A stretch of 64,000 bases of DNA from Trichoplusia ni (lineage: Eukaryota > Arthropoda > Insecta > Lepidoptera > Noctuidae). Shown in pieces: positions 23,132 through 35,439 of this stretch. Both the position numbers and the translations under genes were made by a program. The notes below the pieces were generated by a model, which ran no database searches, was not told the DNA's origin, and saw nothing but the letters and a program-made list of their open reading frames with translations. Every line of letters begins with the position of its first letter. Within the stretch, counting starts at the first letter, position 1. The stretch lies in assembly GCF_003590095.1 (NCBI RefSeq), contig NW_020800332.1:118719-182718 (forward strand), read 5' to 3'.

Positions 23132-24707
23132 CGGCCGCTTTCTATATTCGATCCTGAATCTAAGATTCCGATCAATCCAGATTTTACTCAATCCCTCGAT
23201 TGAGCTTGAATCTGCATTTCATTAATCGATCTCGTCTCGAAATCCATCGAAAAAAAACGGATAGATCGCCCTGCTAAACGTTTTGTTTTACGCATGTGCA
23301 GAAAAAGTACTTCAGCGATTATTAATGAGTAAAATGGTGACTTTTTTCTTAAAGTTTATCTATTTTATGTATAATCACTAGAAAGTGCACAAAATACAAA
23401 AATAAATGATTGGGAAGTCGTAGCGGTAAAATTCTGTAATTCTACCTCAAGATTAGAAAAAGCATAAACGACAATAAACGTTTATTGACCAGCAACGGAG
23501 CGTCAGTCAATCGAAAAGTTGTCAGTCAGTTTGACATTAACATAATATATTTTAAAATCGCAAGTTTATTTGTTGTTTGTTTTTCCGTTGTCTCAGTTAT
23601 AGAATAGAATACAGCGGCAATATTCGAACGCGTTCAGAATAAGTTCACGCGCCATCTGTACAAGAAACTGTATGGGGTGTATCCGTTCTACCTACTCATG
23701 GATCCCACTCTGTTTGTTCTGAGCATGGTTGGCAATGATCAACTGTATATGAGACGGGAGTTTGCACTGGTCGTCTTCTTGGTGAAGGTGCTTCGTGGAG
23801 TGGAGAATCACCCGGAAGTATTGCAGCGCTTGAGCGTGTGTACCGGACCGCTTCGTGTGGCGGCGGCGAAACCCGCACCTACAGCGAGAACAAATTTGCT
23901 CGCCAAAGCACCTCTTAAAAGAGCTCTCCACACCACCAACTTCTTCAAAATCAGACTGACGTGTTTATGTGTTTTTAATAATGTAATGTGTTGCAATTTT
24001 TGTTTAGTTTAAGTTCTAAGTTGTCGCATTAGGGTAAACCCTGTAATGATACTTCATGGTTTTAAATAAATAAATCAAAACGAGAATATTATAATCGTTA
24101 TCTATTGATTCCAGTATTACAGATATTGGTAAAAGTGTACTTAGTACACAAAAACTATAATACCGAAAGCAAAAAAGTTTAAGCGTCAGCTTATGCATAG
24201 CAATCCAAAAGAATTACTGAGCGCTGGTCTTCAGCTTAAATCCTTGACCCCCGTTTACAAGTAAAGTACAGAAAAAAAAACAGCCACTCGATACATCACA
24301 ATTACAAATTTTGAGGACAGATTTTGTTCGTCTTCGCTGTCACTACTATCCCAGTCCGATAGCTGAGCTAATACTTCAAGATCGTTACCACTTATTACTT
24401 GAAAATATTTCCATTTTCACAGATTTCTCAGTACAATCCGTAAAAATTTGGGGATCGCGATTATAGATCAAAAACGTCAAAAATCGATTTGTCAAAACCA
24501 GAGATCGGTTATAGAAAACGCATAACTGTCACTTTCATATAAATACCAATCTAAAATCTCGATCCGCCCTCCCAAAGATAGATTGAAGAAAAAGAGCGAG
24601 AAAACGATCCATGGATCGGTTATAGAAACACTAAAAGTTGGAAATGGATTCAAATGTCAATCTCGATCCGTAAATTAGGGATTGAGATCGAATATAGAAA
24701 GCGGCCG
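23132..24707. mobile_element. PIF/Harbinger-like non-autonomous element with TAA target duplication
   Basis: The left end CGGCCGCTTTCTATATTCGA (23132) is matched by its reverse complement ending at 24707, 22 bp in all. Both sides are flanked by TAA (23129..23131 and 24708..24710), the 3-bp TWA duplication typical of PIF/Harbinger elements. Subterminal 'GATCGGTTATAGAAA'-type repeats are scattered inside. There is no transposase gene. A LINE tail (about 23620..24080) is nested within it. Confidence 0.75.
23620..24080 (+). pseudogene. 5'-truncated non-LTR retrotransposon tail
   Basis: The open frame reads FERVQNKFTRHLYKKLYGV and continues PFYLLMDPTLFVLSMVGN, then MRREFALVVFLVKVLRGV and a C-terminal RTNLLAKAPLKRALHTTNFF. 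I recognise this as the conserved C-terminus of lepidopteran jockey-like ORF2 proteins, downstream of the reverse transcriptase. It begins abruptly at about 23620 (5' truncation) and is followed after the stop at 24012 by AAATAAATAAATC. It has inserted into the inverted-repeat element at 23132..24707. Confidence 0.65.
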
Positions 24708-26154
24708 TAAATCACCTAGAGGTCACCTGTCGTCTCACATAAACGTAATTGCAATAACAAATGTAAAGTGTCTACTACAGCATCTTAAAGTAATACTATT
24801 ACAGTTGTGGAAAAGAGACAAAGTACCACGTCATGTAGAGCGCTGTCACGCTCACAGAAATTGCCATAACTGCGTAGCTAAGTAATGCATACTAATACAT
24901 CAATATTGTACATCAATATTGTTTGCTTACATTTACAGTACATTAACCTAATTATTATCAAGTGTTTAAGTCTCTTACGGCTATTTGGAATTGTAATGTT
25001 ATTCAATTCATGAAATTATGCAAATTTGGAGATCTATTATTATTACTATTGTTTACTTTACGTCTTCGTATTACATTATTATTGCCTAAATAAATTTCTT
25101 AATTATGATGAATTACTTGAGCAGTCCTCGTAAGCTTAATCAATAAAATTGAACTATTTTCTAATTACATAGTTTTCTAGACGTAGACTAAGTTAGCTTT
25201 GTTATGCATGCGTGTAAGGTGAGAAGTCTTGTACAAAACTTTCTTGGTAGCATTCTGTCAAGTATATACCTAAAAAGATTACATAAAAAATCGAAAGGTA
25301 TTTTATTAACAGAGAGTTTTAATCAAACACTTTTCTCATTACTTGCCTCGAATGAAGACATCACATCTACAAGTACACTCAAAACCAATCGCGGAAGAGT
25401 CAATTCCGGTTAACAGCCATCAACGACACTTGACGATGGAACTTTAACAATAAAACACTTTTTATTGACACAGTCCGTCAAACTGGCATATATCTGTGTT
25501 GATAAAGCCATATTTCCAGTTATACAACATTACTGTCCGATGTTTCGGCGCGGGAGTGTTTTTTGCGACTACTTTCTCTTGGGCTTTCTCTGCGTCCAAT
25601 GGTCCGTCATTTTTGGTTATTATTTGACTAGAATGCTTGGGAACCGGCGTTTAGAGGGCCGGAATCTCATAAGATGTGGTTTAAGAAACAGACGCTGATC
25701 TACACCTTATAGTGCGTTGTCTCTGTTTAACGCAATCTTTAAAAAGTGTTGGCAGGCCCTCTGATTGTGATTCTAACGCGTTAGTGTAAGTAACGGTGTA
25801 AATCGGAATTTAAGTCATAAAAAACAATCATTTCTGGATTTTGATAAGAGTTAAAATATTAGAAATCGGAAAATGTAGGGTTGTAAAAAGAGATAAAATA
25901 ATGTCGCAATTAGTTCCTTAATTTACAAATTCTGTTGCAATAAGTAGTAAGTATAAAAATAAAAATAAGATGTAACAAAGCTAAAAGTTTTTACGCACGT
26001 TGCCCTGTTTAATTATTTGGCGAATTAAATCGCAAGAACAGAGATATGGTATACCTACACGTCTAATAAAATCGAGGGTCAGAAATTCAAGAGTGTTAAA
26101 GTTAAGTTACGTTTCATATTTGGTATTTATTCTGCTTCCACATATTCCAACAAT

Positions 26155-26285
26155 TATTTATTCTGTGTCTCGGTGTAATTTTTATATATATTTGTATGTT
26201 TTTACAAATATATAAATATGTTTATCAGTTTTCTAGTATCTACTCATAATATAAGCTTTGCTTAGTTTGATACTAGATGGCCAGG
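26155..26285 (+). mobile_element. SINE 3' portion
   Basis: 'TTCTGTGTCTCGGTGTAATT', 'TATGTTTATCAGTTTTCTAG' and 'AATATAAGCTTTGCTTAGTT' occur in order, matching the body and tail of the tRNA-derived SINE at 63055..63280 (there on the minus strand). The tRNA-like head is missing. Confidence 0.65.
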
Positions 26286-28216
26286 GGTGAAAGTTGTGGA
26301 AAATTTGTATTATTATTATCTACAATTAAATCACGCGTTTTACAGGGAAACGATTGACTGTTTTCTCTAATGCCATGTATCTTATTGAGACTTATTAGCT
26401 ATAATAAGCACCAGTAAAGGTAATACTTAATTATCGAAACGGCTTTTCTCATCATCGGCTATCCTACTTATTACTCACACATCAAATCATTAATCAACTA
26501 TAAATTAATTGCGGATAATTAGCCAAGATCCTAATGATTTCGTGAATTCAAAAGATATTACAAGAACTTATACATTAGTTGAACTTAACTTAAACTGCAT
26601 ATGAATAGATGAAATATAAATATATTTCAATAATTACCGATTAAATATCGTAGCGGAGACATCTACGCGTGTTAGAATACGTAAATTTGTAATAGTCTTC
26701 GAATCCAGCATAGGAATTAAAACAGTAAAACTACGAAACGAAACCAGTCGTTCCGAATTGCGTTTCAACTAAACATGTCATAACATTTCTCAAGCTAAAC
26801 TCAGTATAAAGTATTTCGATACTAAGTCGATATCGCAACTGTTTGCCAGATCTTCGCAGATCGATGGTTGTTTGGACCGGGCGGCCTTCTCGGGATCGTT
26901 TCCCAATGGTCGCACGCGCAGCATGACGTGCCGGGCCGGCGGCTCCTACCACCGTATCTTGAACTACGACTATTAGGATCGTGGAAGCAGGTCATCGCTC
27001 TACACGGCGTAGAACGTTGTCTCTCTTCCACAAATGCAAGAGTTTGACTATAGCTGATGATAGTAGGTCTGGCGGAAGGACGCGTTACACCATACTGTCC
27101 AGTGACCACAGTCCATAGTACTCCACAGCTCCAAGTAGTATACTAGTCTTAGATTACGATAATAGCACTTACAAAAGACTTGTGTCTAAGATATATGTCT
27201 AATTAAACATTTCTTTACGATTGCTGTCTTAATACGCAACGATATTCATGTAATTTAGATGCATTGTTATTACACCAAATCTAATGAGATTAATTACTAG
27301 CATTAGCATCGGTTACTGCTTTGACGCTATTTTTTAAATTGAATAAAAGTACCCTTTATAATATTCATTTAGTTCTGTAGGGCTCAAGAGTAACAAATAG
27401 TAAGAATCTTCCATAATAAATATATAAAAATACTCATTAACTTTCGCATTAATAAAATAAGTAGAATAGTAAATTCTTTAACCGCACTCTGAATAACGGG
27501 CTTATCGATAACAGCAATACATTTTCATTTTTTCAAACAAAAAAACCAATAAAATTGAATAAGCAGCAAAGCGTGCAATTCCTTTCATACATGGGTTTGT
27601 AACTACTTAACGACTTATCCAACAATGGACTTACATCTATGGATATGACTAATAACGAATGAGAAAAAGTATGTGAAAAAAGTAACAAAATGTATTACGC
27701 AACGGTAGCTGTTTCCAACTCACTTGGCATACATAAATTATTAGAAATTAGGTAATTAGCTCACAACCAGACGAAAATACTTACGTTGTAAGTTTCAAAT
27801 ATGCATAGTAAACATGTTTTATTGTTGAACTTGCAATAATCGTAAGAGATCTCAATCATATGACGTTTTTAACGAAGGTTACATGTACTTCACAAACAAG
27901 ACCATTGTCGGAACCTTAAATTTGTTTCGGTTATTTATTAACTTGTACTTACAAGTGTGCCGAATAGTATAATCATTTTATTTTTAGAGTTTGCTATTTA
28001 TTGTTATTATTGATGGCGAAAATAAAACCAATTAAAATGGACTCTACATTTTTATCTTGAATTGTGTTTACAATAAAGAGATAAATTCATTAGAGCTACA
28101 TAAATACCACGTGCTGTGTCATTAAAGAATAAGCATCTTAATAAAGGGAGATTTGAATTGATTCGTTTCGGTACTATAAAACTCAGTTTTCAGCGGTTGA
28201 TACAAATCAGATTGAT

Positions 28217-28290
28217 TCATCATCATCATCAGCCAATATTCGTTCACTGCTGGACATAGGCCTCCCTAATTGCACTCCATCGAGATCTAT
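28217..28290 (+). repeat. Lepidopteran 'CATCATCATCAGCC' repeat fragment
   Basis: 'CATCATCATCATCAGCC' followed by 'CACTGCTGGACATAGGCCTC' and 'GCACTCCATCGAGATC' is a widespread lepidopteran interspersed repeat. Only about 75 bp are present. Confidence 0.6.
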
Positions 28291-28335
28291 TTGTCAGATT
28301 GATAATATTTTTGTAAATATTTATATTATTTTTAT

Positions 28336-28450
28336 AAGGGTTCACGCCCCTTTATCGGGGCAAAAAACTATTTTAGAACTCAATCGGAGTCCTTGATAAT
28401 GAGCTGACGCGGCTCGCGCCGGCGGGGTCGCGAGTCCATTGCATTCGTTA
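28336..28450 (+). repeat. Diverged copy of the 1772..1924 repeat core
   Basis: 'CCTTTATCGGGGCAAAAAAC', 'CGGAGTCCTTGATAATGAGC' and 'GCGGGGTCGCGAGTC' match the GC-rich core of the inverted-repeat element at 1772..1924. The terminal inverted repeats are not preserved here. Confidence 0.6.
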
Positions 28451-30125
28451 ATAAACTATTTTTAAACAAATAAATCGAAGCAAATGTCAGTTATTATTAG
28501 GGACCGTAGCTTTTGACGTTTCCTACCATACAATACATTTAAATACGAAGTATATGTAAACATTCTTAAATAAAAATGTTTAACAATTTTACGATATCTA
28601 TGCAAAGTTATAGACATCGCAATAAATATGCAAAAAGATAATTTATATGATGTCACTTTTATGGTTGAGTCACCACTTAATGTGTGAAAATTAATAAAGT
28701 GTTTCTTATCCATGGATGCTTTGGACACCATATTATTCCAATGTGTCCAAATAAACTCCCTTATAGTGTTAGCCTATGTTGCTACCAGTGAATTGGATAG
28801 TTAGTTTAAGCACTGACCTAAATTATTGCTTAAAGGAACTATAAAGGGCACTAACCAATATACATAGAGGTGTACAAACAACCTTTGAATAGGTCACTGT
28901 TACAATTTGCAAGGTCCTGTCAGGCCAGGAGGGTTGTTCGAATTACCGCGACCCCGATACTCAAACAGCAAAGGAAGTAACATAGATGTTTTTTAGTCAG
29001 GAAAAGCCACCCATATTCCTCCGTTACTTGATTTCCAATCTTAGAAAAAAAAAGGTTCTTGGCTTGAACCTACGACCATACCCTAATTACCAACTTCTAT
29101 TCCATAACTCCCGCATCTTATTTTTTTTATAATATTGATGTAATGTTATTAGAAAGCCGGTATGTATATTTCACGTGTGGAGCCAGAGGCAACAGCTAGT
29201 CTAATTAGTTGCCCTTGGACGACATGACTTAATCAAAGTTTCACAACTGCCTGTTCCTAGATACTTTAGCAATATTAAGAAATATCGAATCTTAATATCA
29301 TTGTGATCTTTATAATCTCGCCATTATTTATTAATATATACGCTGCTTGACATTTTTATTTAGGCGTAAAATTTTATGTTAGAAATATTTTTGTTTAAGA
29401 AATCGCGATTACAAAATTCATTTAAAGTATATTTATTTTATATCTCATTTTTTTTGTAAATATACCTTAATTTTATGCAATAAAAAAAACCGATTAATTT
29501 AATTGTGTTACTAGCCGTATCGTACAGAGAGTCCATTTTTTTATTCTTTTTATAGTTATCATTAAAATTCTATTTTTGAACCAGTTCATTCAATGGCTGC
29601 GTTACTACTGCAATTAATTTATCGTCAGTCAACAAGATCGTTATTTATTTGCATCAAATATTTTTAATCCAATATTATCCTCATAAATCCATCAAACGAG
29701 AATTGCAATTCATTTATATGGAACGGTTATTGCAAATCGCTCTATTCAAAAAACCGTAGCTAATCACTTTATGTCTTATTTCTTTTTGATTTTGAAACTT
29801 AGATTTATGAATATTTTTATTGCTTTTGAGTGCCGGATAAAGAATAAATAATCCTATGCAACGAGCGAACTAATTCACGGATAATTATGATTATTTACAT
29901 TGTTATTGTCCTTGAATGAAGTCGGCCGCAGGAATCATTGTAGAGCAATTACTTCAACCTTATTCAACACGAAACAAGATTCTTAGATTTAACGAAATCA
30001 TGTCTAACTCGAGAGCATAGAGGCAGGATCGCCTTGAAATACTTTCAAACCACGTGAACTATGCGAAAACGTTTACTTCACCGAATCAACATTTAATTAA
30101 CCCTAAAATTGTCAACAGGACTTAC

Positions 30126-30420
30126 CTGAAAGTACGATTTGATGGCAGCCGGTGATCAGCTGATCACATTCACTCACACTAATATAACTTGTCCAATAGT
30201 TTTTTTTTTATAAGAAGTGGTTGGTTTGTTTTTTTTTTTGGGGTTTATTTGTCCGCGGTGGTTGGTTGGTGTGGAGCGTCGGCCACTACCGGCGCGCGAC
30301 GCTGCAGATCGACTGACGGCTGAGAGTTACGCTTGTGTGCGCGCGCATGCGCCCCGAACTCTACTCTCAAACCCTTCGCGTGCCGCCTCGAGAACCACGG
30401 GGTGACTTCACTGTGACAAC
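30126..30420 (-). promoter_or_regulatory. GC-rich promoter and possible noncoding first exon of the minus-strand SDR gene
   Basis: On the minus strand a strong donor CTTTCAG|GTAAGTCC ends a putative exon at 30126. Upstream (30240..30420) is an isolated GC-rich, CpG-rich block with the palindrome GCGCATGCGC (30343..30352), an NRF-1-like site. A TCAGT initiator-like motif on the minus strand lies at about 30316..30312. The palindrome GTGATCAGCTGATCAC lies in the putative exon near 30152..30167. The next usable minus-strand acceptor that I recognise is the one at 8427, giving a first intron of about 21.7 kb. The link between the two is inference. Confidence 0.4.
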
Positions 30421-31837
30421 AACAATTATGGCATTATGCCGATGTTGCCGGCACTTATATTATAATGTGTTCAAAGTTGGGTTTATTTTTAATACGGCTT
30501 TAAGTTGTCTGGTTTTGAGTAAATGCTAATGAAATGTTAATCAGTCGTTATAAAAATGAGTATCTAGTTGCAGTACAATATCGTTATGCGTAAATAAATC
30601 AAATGAGGAAAATCATTTTCCTTTCATAATAAGTGGATTATATAGTAGGATATTGTTTTCGTAGAGAAAGTTCTAAATTAATTAAATTATTTCTTGTTTT
30701 TCTTAATTTCGAAATATTAATCTAATTTAAATATTTTTTACGATATACAAACGTTCCAAAAGTTAATCCACGTCCATTTTTTCTTAATTAATTAAAGTTC
30801 AAATAACAATGATGTGAAAATTCAAGAAAAACCCTTAATTTTGTAAAGTCGGTTAAAAGCACAATGACACGTTCATTGTGTTTGCAATTATAAGTAATTA
30901 AATGTATTATTTATTTGAGTGATTATTTTTGAAACTGCCATTGTTGATAAAACGATTAAGATTTTTTTAAATATTAATAAAATGTTGTCGGGAAACATAT
31001 AGAAGAAGTTAATGTCTCACTGCGATGTCTTGCCTGGCTTTGTTCCCATCCTTCTTTTTATCTCAATGTTTTTTAAATCAGTTCTGTGCAAAGGAATCGA
31101 CTTCGTCCGCTAACATCTTCTAATTCACAACAATATGTCAGCAGAAACCCGCGTGTGCAAAGCAGTTAAAAAAGTATCTACAAGTTACAAAAAGCCCTTT
31201 GTATGTGAATAGAGGCAGTAATGTTTAGGGAACATTTCTACAAGCACTAGCACAGAACACATCTAATACGAAGGAAGACAACCGTAAAACAAACTAACAA
31301 AATCCGTGTTGAAGTAACTTAAAGAAAATAAAAGATTAAATGATGATAAATTACAGTGAATGATGTGATAAGATTTATTTATTCTAGCTACTGAATGAAC
31401 ACACTGAAAATGGCTTATCTAATAATCGCGTGATTAAAATAGTAAAACAAACAAATAAGTAGGTATAACAACACTATTTTCAAATGCTGAAATTTATTTT
31501 GATAAATTCCAAACACAAATTAAAATCAAGATCAAAGCTATAAATCATATTTACAATTAATTAAATTAACATTTTAAGATAATCCGTATTAACAGTACGG
31601 TATGCATCGCATCGTAAAAAATGAGGTTAAAACCTCGTTAAGTGTTAAATAAATAACATCTACATGTTAATTGGTATTGTATCTGTGTGTCAGTATGCTT
31701 TCCCTATATGCTAAGGATACGGTAAATTTGAAACGACCGACATTTAAACTAATGAAGATTATATATGAAGTTGTCTATTTTCGAAACCTTGACACTCAAG
31801 CACTTCTGCGCGGGGATTAAAAACATGCATATGACCA

Positions 31838-32215
31838 GAGCCCCCATACCAATATATACAATGGGTGATGAATGAATGGAAAATAAATTAAAATGACATT
31901 ATTTATTTATTATTTATTTATTTATTTATGTACACACAACAGACACAGAGTAAAACACGTATAAAAAGAAAAACACCGAAGGTACAAAGGTACTGCTTAT
32001 TTCTCAAGAAATTTCTTCCAGCAGACCTGCGACAGGAGATGACAAAAAGAAACATAAACACAGTGTGTAGACAAATATAGGACAATAAAAATAACAAATA
32101 CACAACATAAAACAATATTTATAGAATATATACTCGTGCTATAATATTATTCGTGTGCTTGTAAGCATTTTTCCAACACAATAATTAGAAATTGATTGTA
32201 ATAACCTTGATTTGA
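31838..32215. mobile_element. Fold-back MITE copy split by a LINE tail
   Basis: 'AGCCCCCATACCAATATATA' and 'ACAATGGGTGATGAATGAAT' (31838..31885) match the left arm of the MITE at 4763. The rest of that arm ('AAGCATTTTTCCAACACAAT') resumes at 32164. Between them is the insertion listed at 31897..32150. Confidence 0.55.
31897..32150 (-). mobile_element. LINE/SINE 3' tail with (ATAAA)n end
   Basis: On the minus strand the segment runs 'CGCAGGTCTGCTGGAAGAAA', 'TTTACTCTGTGTCTGTTGTG' and 'TGTGTACATAAATAAATAAA'. This matches the 3' tails of common lepidopteran retroposons. It is flanked on both sides by MITE sequence, so it inserted into the MITE. Confidence 0.55.
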
Positions 32216-32911
32216 TGATTGATGTAAATAATGAGAATTCCACCCCGTTCTGAATTTGTCTGATCAATGTCATAGGTATTGTAGAGCGATCGATGGAGTA
32301 ATTATGAAGATATAGGGTCACACTTCAGATTGCACTGATAGTCGATAGTATACGTTGGTGATTCGATCTATGTGATGCAAATACGCTCTTTCCGAGTCTG
32401 GGTGTTTTGAAATTTGTGAAAGCCAAAAACTATAAATAAAAAGAAAGGAAAGATAAAAAATCTTGGCCACCAGGCTTTTGCAGAACAAAATATAGACACA
32501 GCACATAGACATACGTCAACACTGACGTAGACCTACATCAAAATAGCAAGTATTATGGTATAATAATTTCATAATACGTATAATTTGACCCTATTGCCTC
32601 AGAGATTATAAACACCTGTCAATAAAACTGTTATTATATTTGTAATAACATCGTCATATTCATTTTTAAAACAGCATCTAGAAACATGTTCGACCCTGAC
32701 GACTTTAATTCAGCGAGTTTGGAAAATTACCAAACCTTTAACCAGTGTTACAAATAGATAAACAACTTCCAAAGTTATTTTTAAACTGGATTTAAAACGA
32801 AACGGACTTTTAAGCACGATAATTGGGGTTTCGGGCAATTATGTTAACAGTCAACCCAATGGTCTTACATAGATTTAGACATGTAATAAATCTGCACTTA
32901 TATTAATATCT

Positions 32912-33155
32912 TCTAATATATAAAATTCCCGTGTCACGATGTTAGTTACCGTACTCCTCCGAAACGGTTCGACCGCTTTTTATGAAATTTTCTATGCATA
33001 TTGGGTAGGTCTGAGAATAGAACAACATCTATTTTTCATACCCCTAAGTGATAAGGGTTGCTCACACTAAAAAAAAATATTTTATTTTTTGGACGATTTT
33101 TTTTTTATATAATACATAAAACTAAAAAGTAATATTCGGCAAAACAACGTTTGCT
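32912..33155 (+). mobile_element. Helitron-like non-autonomous remnant
   Basis: It begins TCTTCTAATATATAAAATTC and continues CCGTGTCACGATG, resembling the TC-starting 5' ends of lepidopteran Helitrons. It also contains 'TCCGAAACGGTTCGACCGCT' and 'CATACCCCTAAGTGATAAGG', and ends near 'AACGTTTGCTGGGTCAG', where the usual CTAG terminus is lost. Non-coding. Confidence 0.5.
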
Positions 33156-33557
33156 GGGTCAGTATTATTATAAAGCTGAAGAGTTTTTTTGTTTGAAAGC
33201 ACTTATCTCAGGAACTACTGACTCGATTTATAAAATTGTTCCAGTTAGATAGCACATTTACTGAGGCAGAGTATAGAATATATACCATCACTATTAAATA
33301 GTTCCTCCATACTGCAGTTACTTTTTGCGCAGAAACACGATATCGATACTTGGTAACTCAGATTCTCTAAAAGTAACTTCTGAGTTCATAAAAGCCTTAT
33401 AGGCATAGCCCTTTCTGGGTTCCGATGCCAAAGCGGAGCCGTCCGTTTTTTGTAGATACGTCTATCACCATGGCGTATCTCTTGCTCTCTGGATAGGTGA
33501 CCAAATTTTGACACGAATTTGCCATTAGACCTGTTTTTATACTCAAGCTCTTAAGTT

Positions 33558-34240
33558 TACGCGAATATTAGACATTGAAATGAAACTACTTTTACGGATT
33601 TTATCGCGGTTTAATTTTAGATTTTAGTTCCCGACGTTTCGAAACCTTTGCAGGTATCATGGTCACGGGCAGACTGAGATGGCGTTCGTCTTGACAGGAG
33701 ATGTTGCTCGTTCTACCTTCATATTTTAATTAATTATTTGTGGTCCGACCTACGCAGTATGAGCTCACTGTGTCTTGATGTCTTGCAGCGCTGCTCTTGG
33801 GTTTGGCCTTGAGTTTATTTATTATTGGATCCCAAGTAGGTGATATCTTCATTATATTAGATTTGACCAACCACAGATCCTCGCTAAAGAATCCAAATTC
33901 CTACCTAGGATGTTTCGCGAGGCTATTGAGATTAAAAAACACCCTAATTTCAATAGAGAAGATGGCTGGAAGATATCACCTACTTGGGATCCAATAATAA
34001 ATAAACTCAAGGCCAAACCCAAGAGCAGCGCTGCAAGACATCAAGACACAGTGAGCTCATACTGCGTAGGTCGGACCACAAATAATTAATTAAAATATGA
34101 AGGTAGAACGAGTAACATCTCCTGTCAAGACGAACGCCATCTCAGTCTGCCCGTGACCATGATACCTGCAAAGGTTTCGAAACGTCGGGAACTAAAATCT
34201 AAAATTAAACCGCGATAAAATCCGTAAAAGTAGTTTCATT
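33558..34240 (+). mobile_element. Penelope-like element 3' part in inverted-repeat form
   Basis: The insertion is flanked by the 15-bp direct repeat TCAAGCTCTTAAGTT (33543..33557 and 34241..34255). It consists of two 274-bp arms, 33577..33850 and 33969..34242, which are reverse complements with one mismatch seen (the last two bases of the right arm overlap the target duplication). The arms are separated by a 118-bp spacer. On the plus strand, spacer and right arm encode RMFREAIEIKKHPNFNREDG, then WKISPTWDPI and a C-terminus ending before a stop. This resembles the region after the GIY-YIG nuclease of Penelope-like elements. The left arm is an inverted copy of the tail. Confidence 0.7.
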
Positions 34241-34873
34241 TCAAGCTCTTAAGTTAAAAGCGTGATTAGTGACTGTTTTATAAATGACATCTCAAACCTG
34301 GGTAATGATTATAGAAAGCCGTAAAATGTTAAGCACTAGTAAGCAGATGCAAAACGTTTACCAGAACTACTGGTTATTTACAGCAAAATATAGGGTAAAG
34401 TAGGGGCGTAAGATTCCTATAAAAAACCAGTTGATGCTAGTCGGACTTTTGATACTGAGGGTTCCATAAATATAGTCTAAAAAAACAAATCTGTCGATGA
34501 TGAACATAAATTTGTGGCTAACTTCAAAACCGAAATAGCCGTTGTTTCAACTCGATCTCTATTTCGAGTATAATTTTATAGCAGCAACATATGTAAATAC
34601 ATAAAATATTCTTTGATTAGCTTGCACATTCATGAGAAAAAGCCTGGTGAGGGATGGACAGCGGAGTTTCAACTTCAACCTTTTGGGTACGGAATCCCAA
34701 CAAAGCGCAATTGTGGAAGCGAGAAAGCACAGTACACGATATATATAGAGTGGTGTCTCGTATCTGCAACCGGAACAGTCTTACTTAGAGAGGTGGATTT
34801 AGGCCCCCAGAACATTTTTACTAAGATGAGTAGCCTGATTCAGAATTACATGTTGGTCGATCACCACCGATCA

Positions 34874-35240
34874 AGTCATCATTGGCCTAGCCTTTTCCCA
34901 ACTATGTTGGGGTCGGCTACCAGTCTAACCGGTTTCAGCTAAGTACCAGTGTTTTACAAGGAGCGACTGCCTATCTGACCTCCTCAACCCAGTTACCTAG
35001 GCAACACGATACCCATTGGTTAAACTGGTTGTCAGAGTTTTCAAGCTTCTGACTACCTGTATCGACTGTCAAAGATGTAGGTATAACAGCCGGGACCCAT
35101 AATTTAACGTGCCTTCCGAAACACGGAAGAACTCGTTATGACAAAGATGGTCACCCATCTACGGACCAACCGCGTTAAGCATAGCTTAACCTGTGATCGT
35201 TTCATATATGCGGTTATAGCTTAGCCACGAGCTCCTCACC
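34874..35240 (+). repeat. Lepidopteran 'CAACTATGTTGGGGTCGGCT' repeat
   Basis: Recognisable phrases in order: 'CAACTATGTTGGGGTCGGCT', 'GCGACTGCCTATCTGACCTC', 'CTCAACCCAGTTACCTAGGC', 'AACGTGCCTTCCGAAACACG' and 'GGTCACCCATCTACGGACCA'. This is a widespread lepidopteran interspersed repeat of about 370 bp. It explains most of the ORF ending at 34942. Confidence 0.7.
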
Positions 35241-35439
35241 GATCAAGTAATTTGTGTAATTCTTGAACATTCAAAGTTATGGTGGTTAATGTCTAGTATC
35301 TACGGAGCTCTAGATGCCACCCGGGACTTAGTAAACAGGCTATTATCCTACTGCCACCGTTCTTAGCATACGATAAGTAGGTACCTATATTATATTCTAC
35401 TGATTTTGACTGCACGAATAGCCGACTGGGTGATGACAT

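Larger units (their letters stand above)
24711..30125. other. Non-coding stretch with SINE and repeat fragments
   Basis: No gene recognised. Besides the repeats listed separately, 'GGCGTAGAACGTTGTCTCTC' at about 27005..27025 matches the repeat at about 50728..50750. The open frames at 26731..27109 (minus) fall in a GC-rich patch without a known domain. If the noncoding exon at 30126 belongs to the minus-strand SDR gene, this whole region is its first intron. Confidence 0.45.
30421..33542. other. AT-rich intergenic DNA with transposon remnants
   Basis: No gene recognised. The repeats at 31838..32215 and 32912..33155 are listed separately. A further stretch (33168..33290, 'AAGCTGAAGAGTTTTTTTGT') matches a common lepidopteran transposon phrase. 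Confidence 0.45.

Noticed and set aside
26731..27109. GC-rich minus-strand frames of 73 and 95 codons
   Set aside because: No recognisable domain. Part of the segment is a dispersed repeat shared with 50728. The composition alone is not enough to call a gene.
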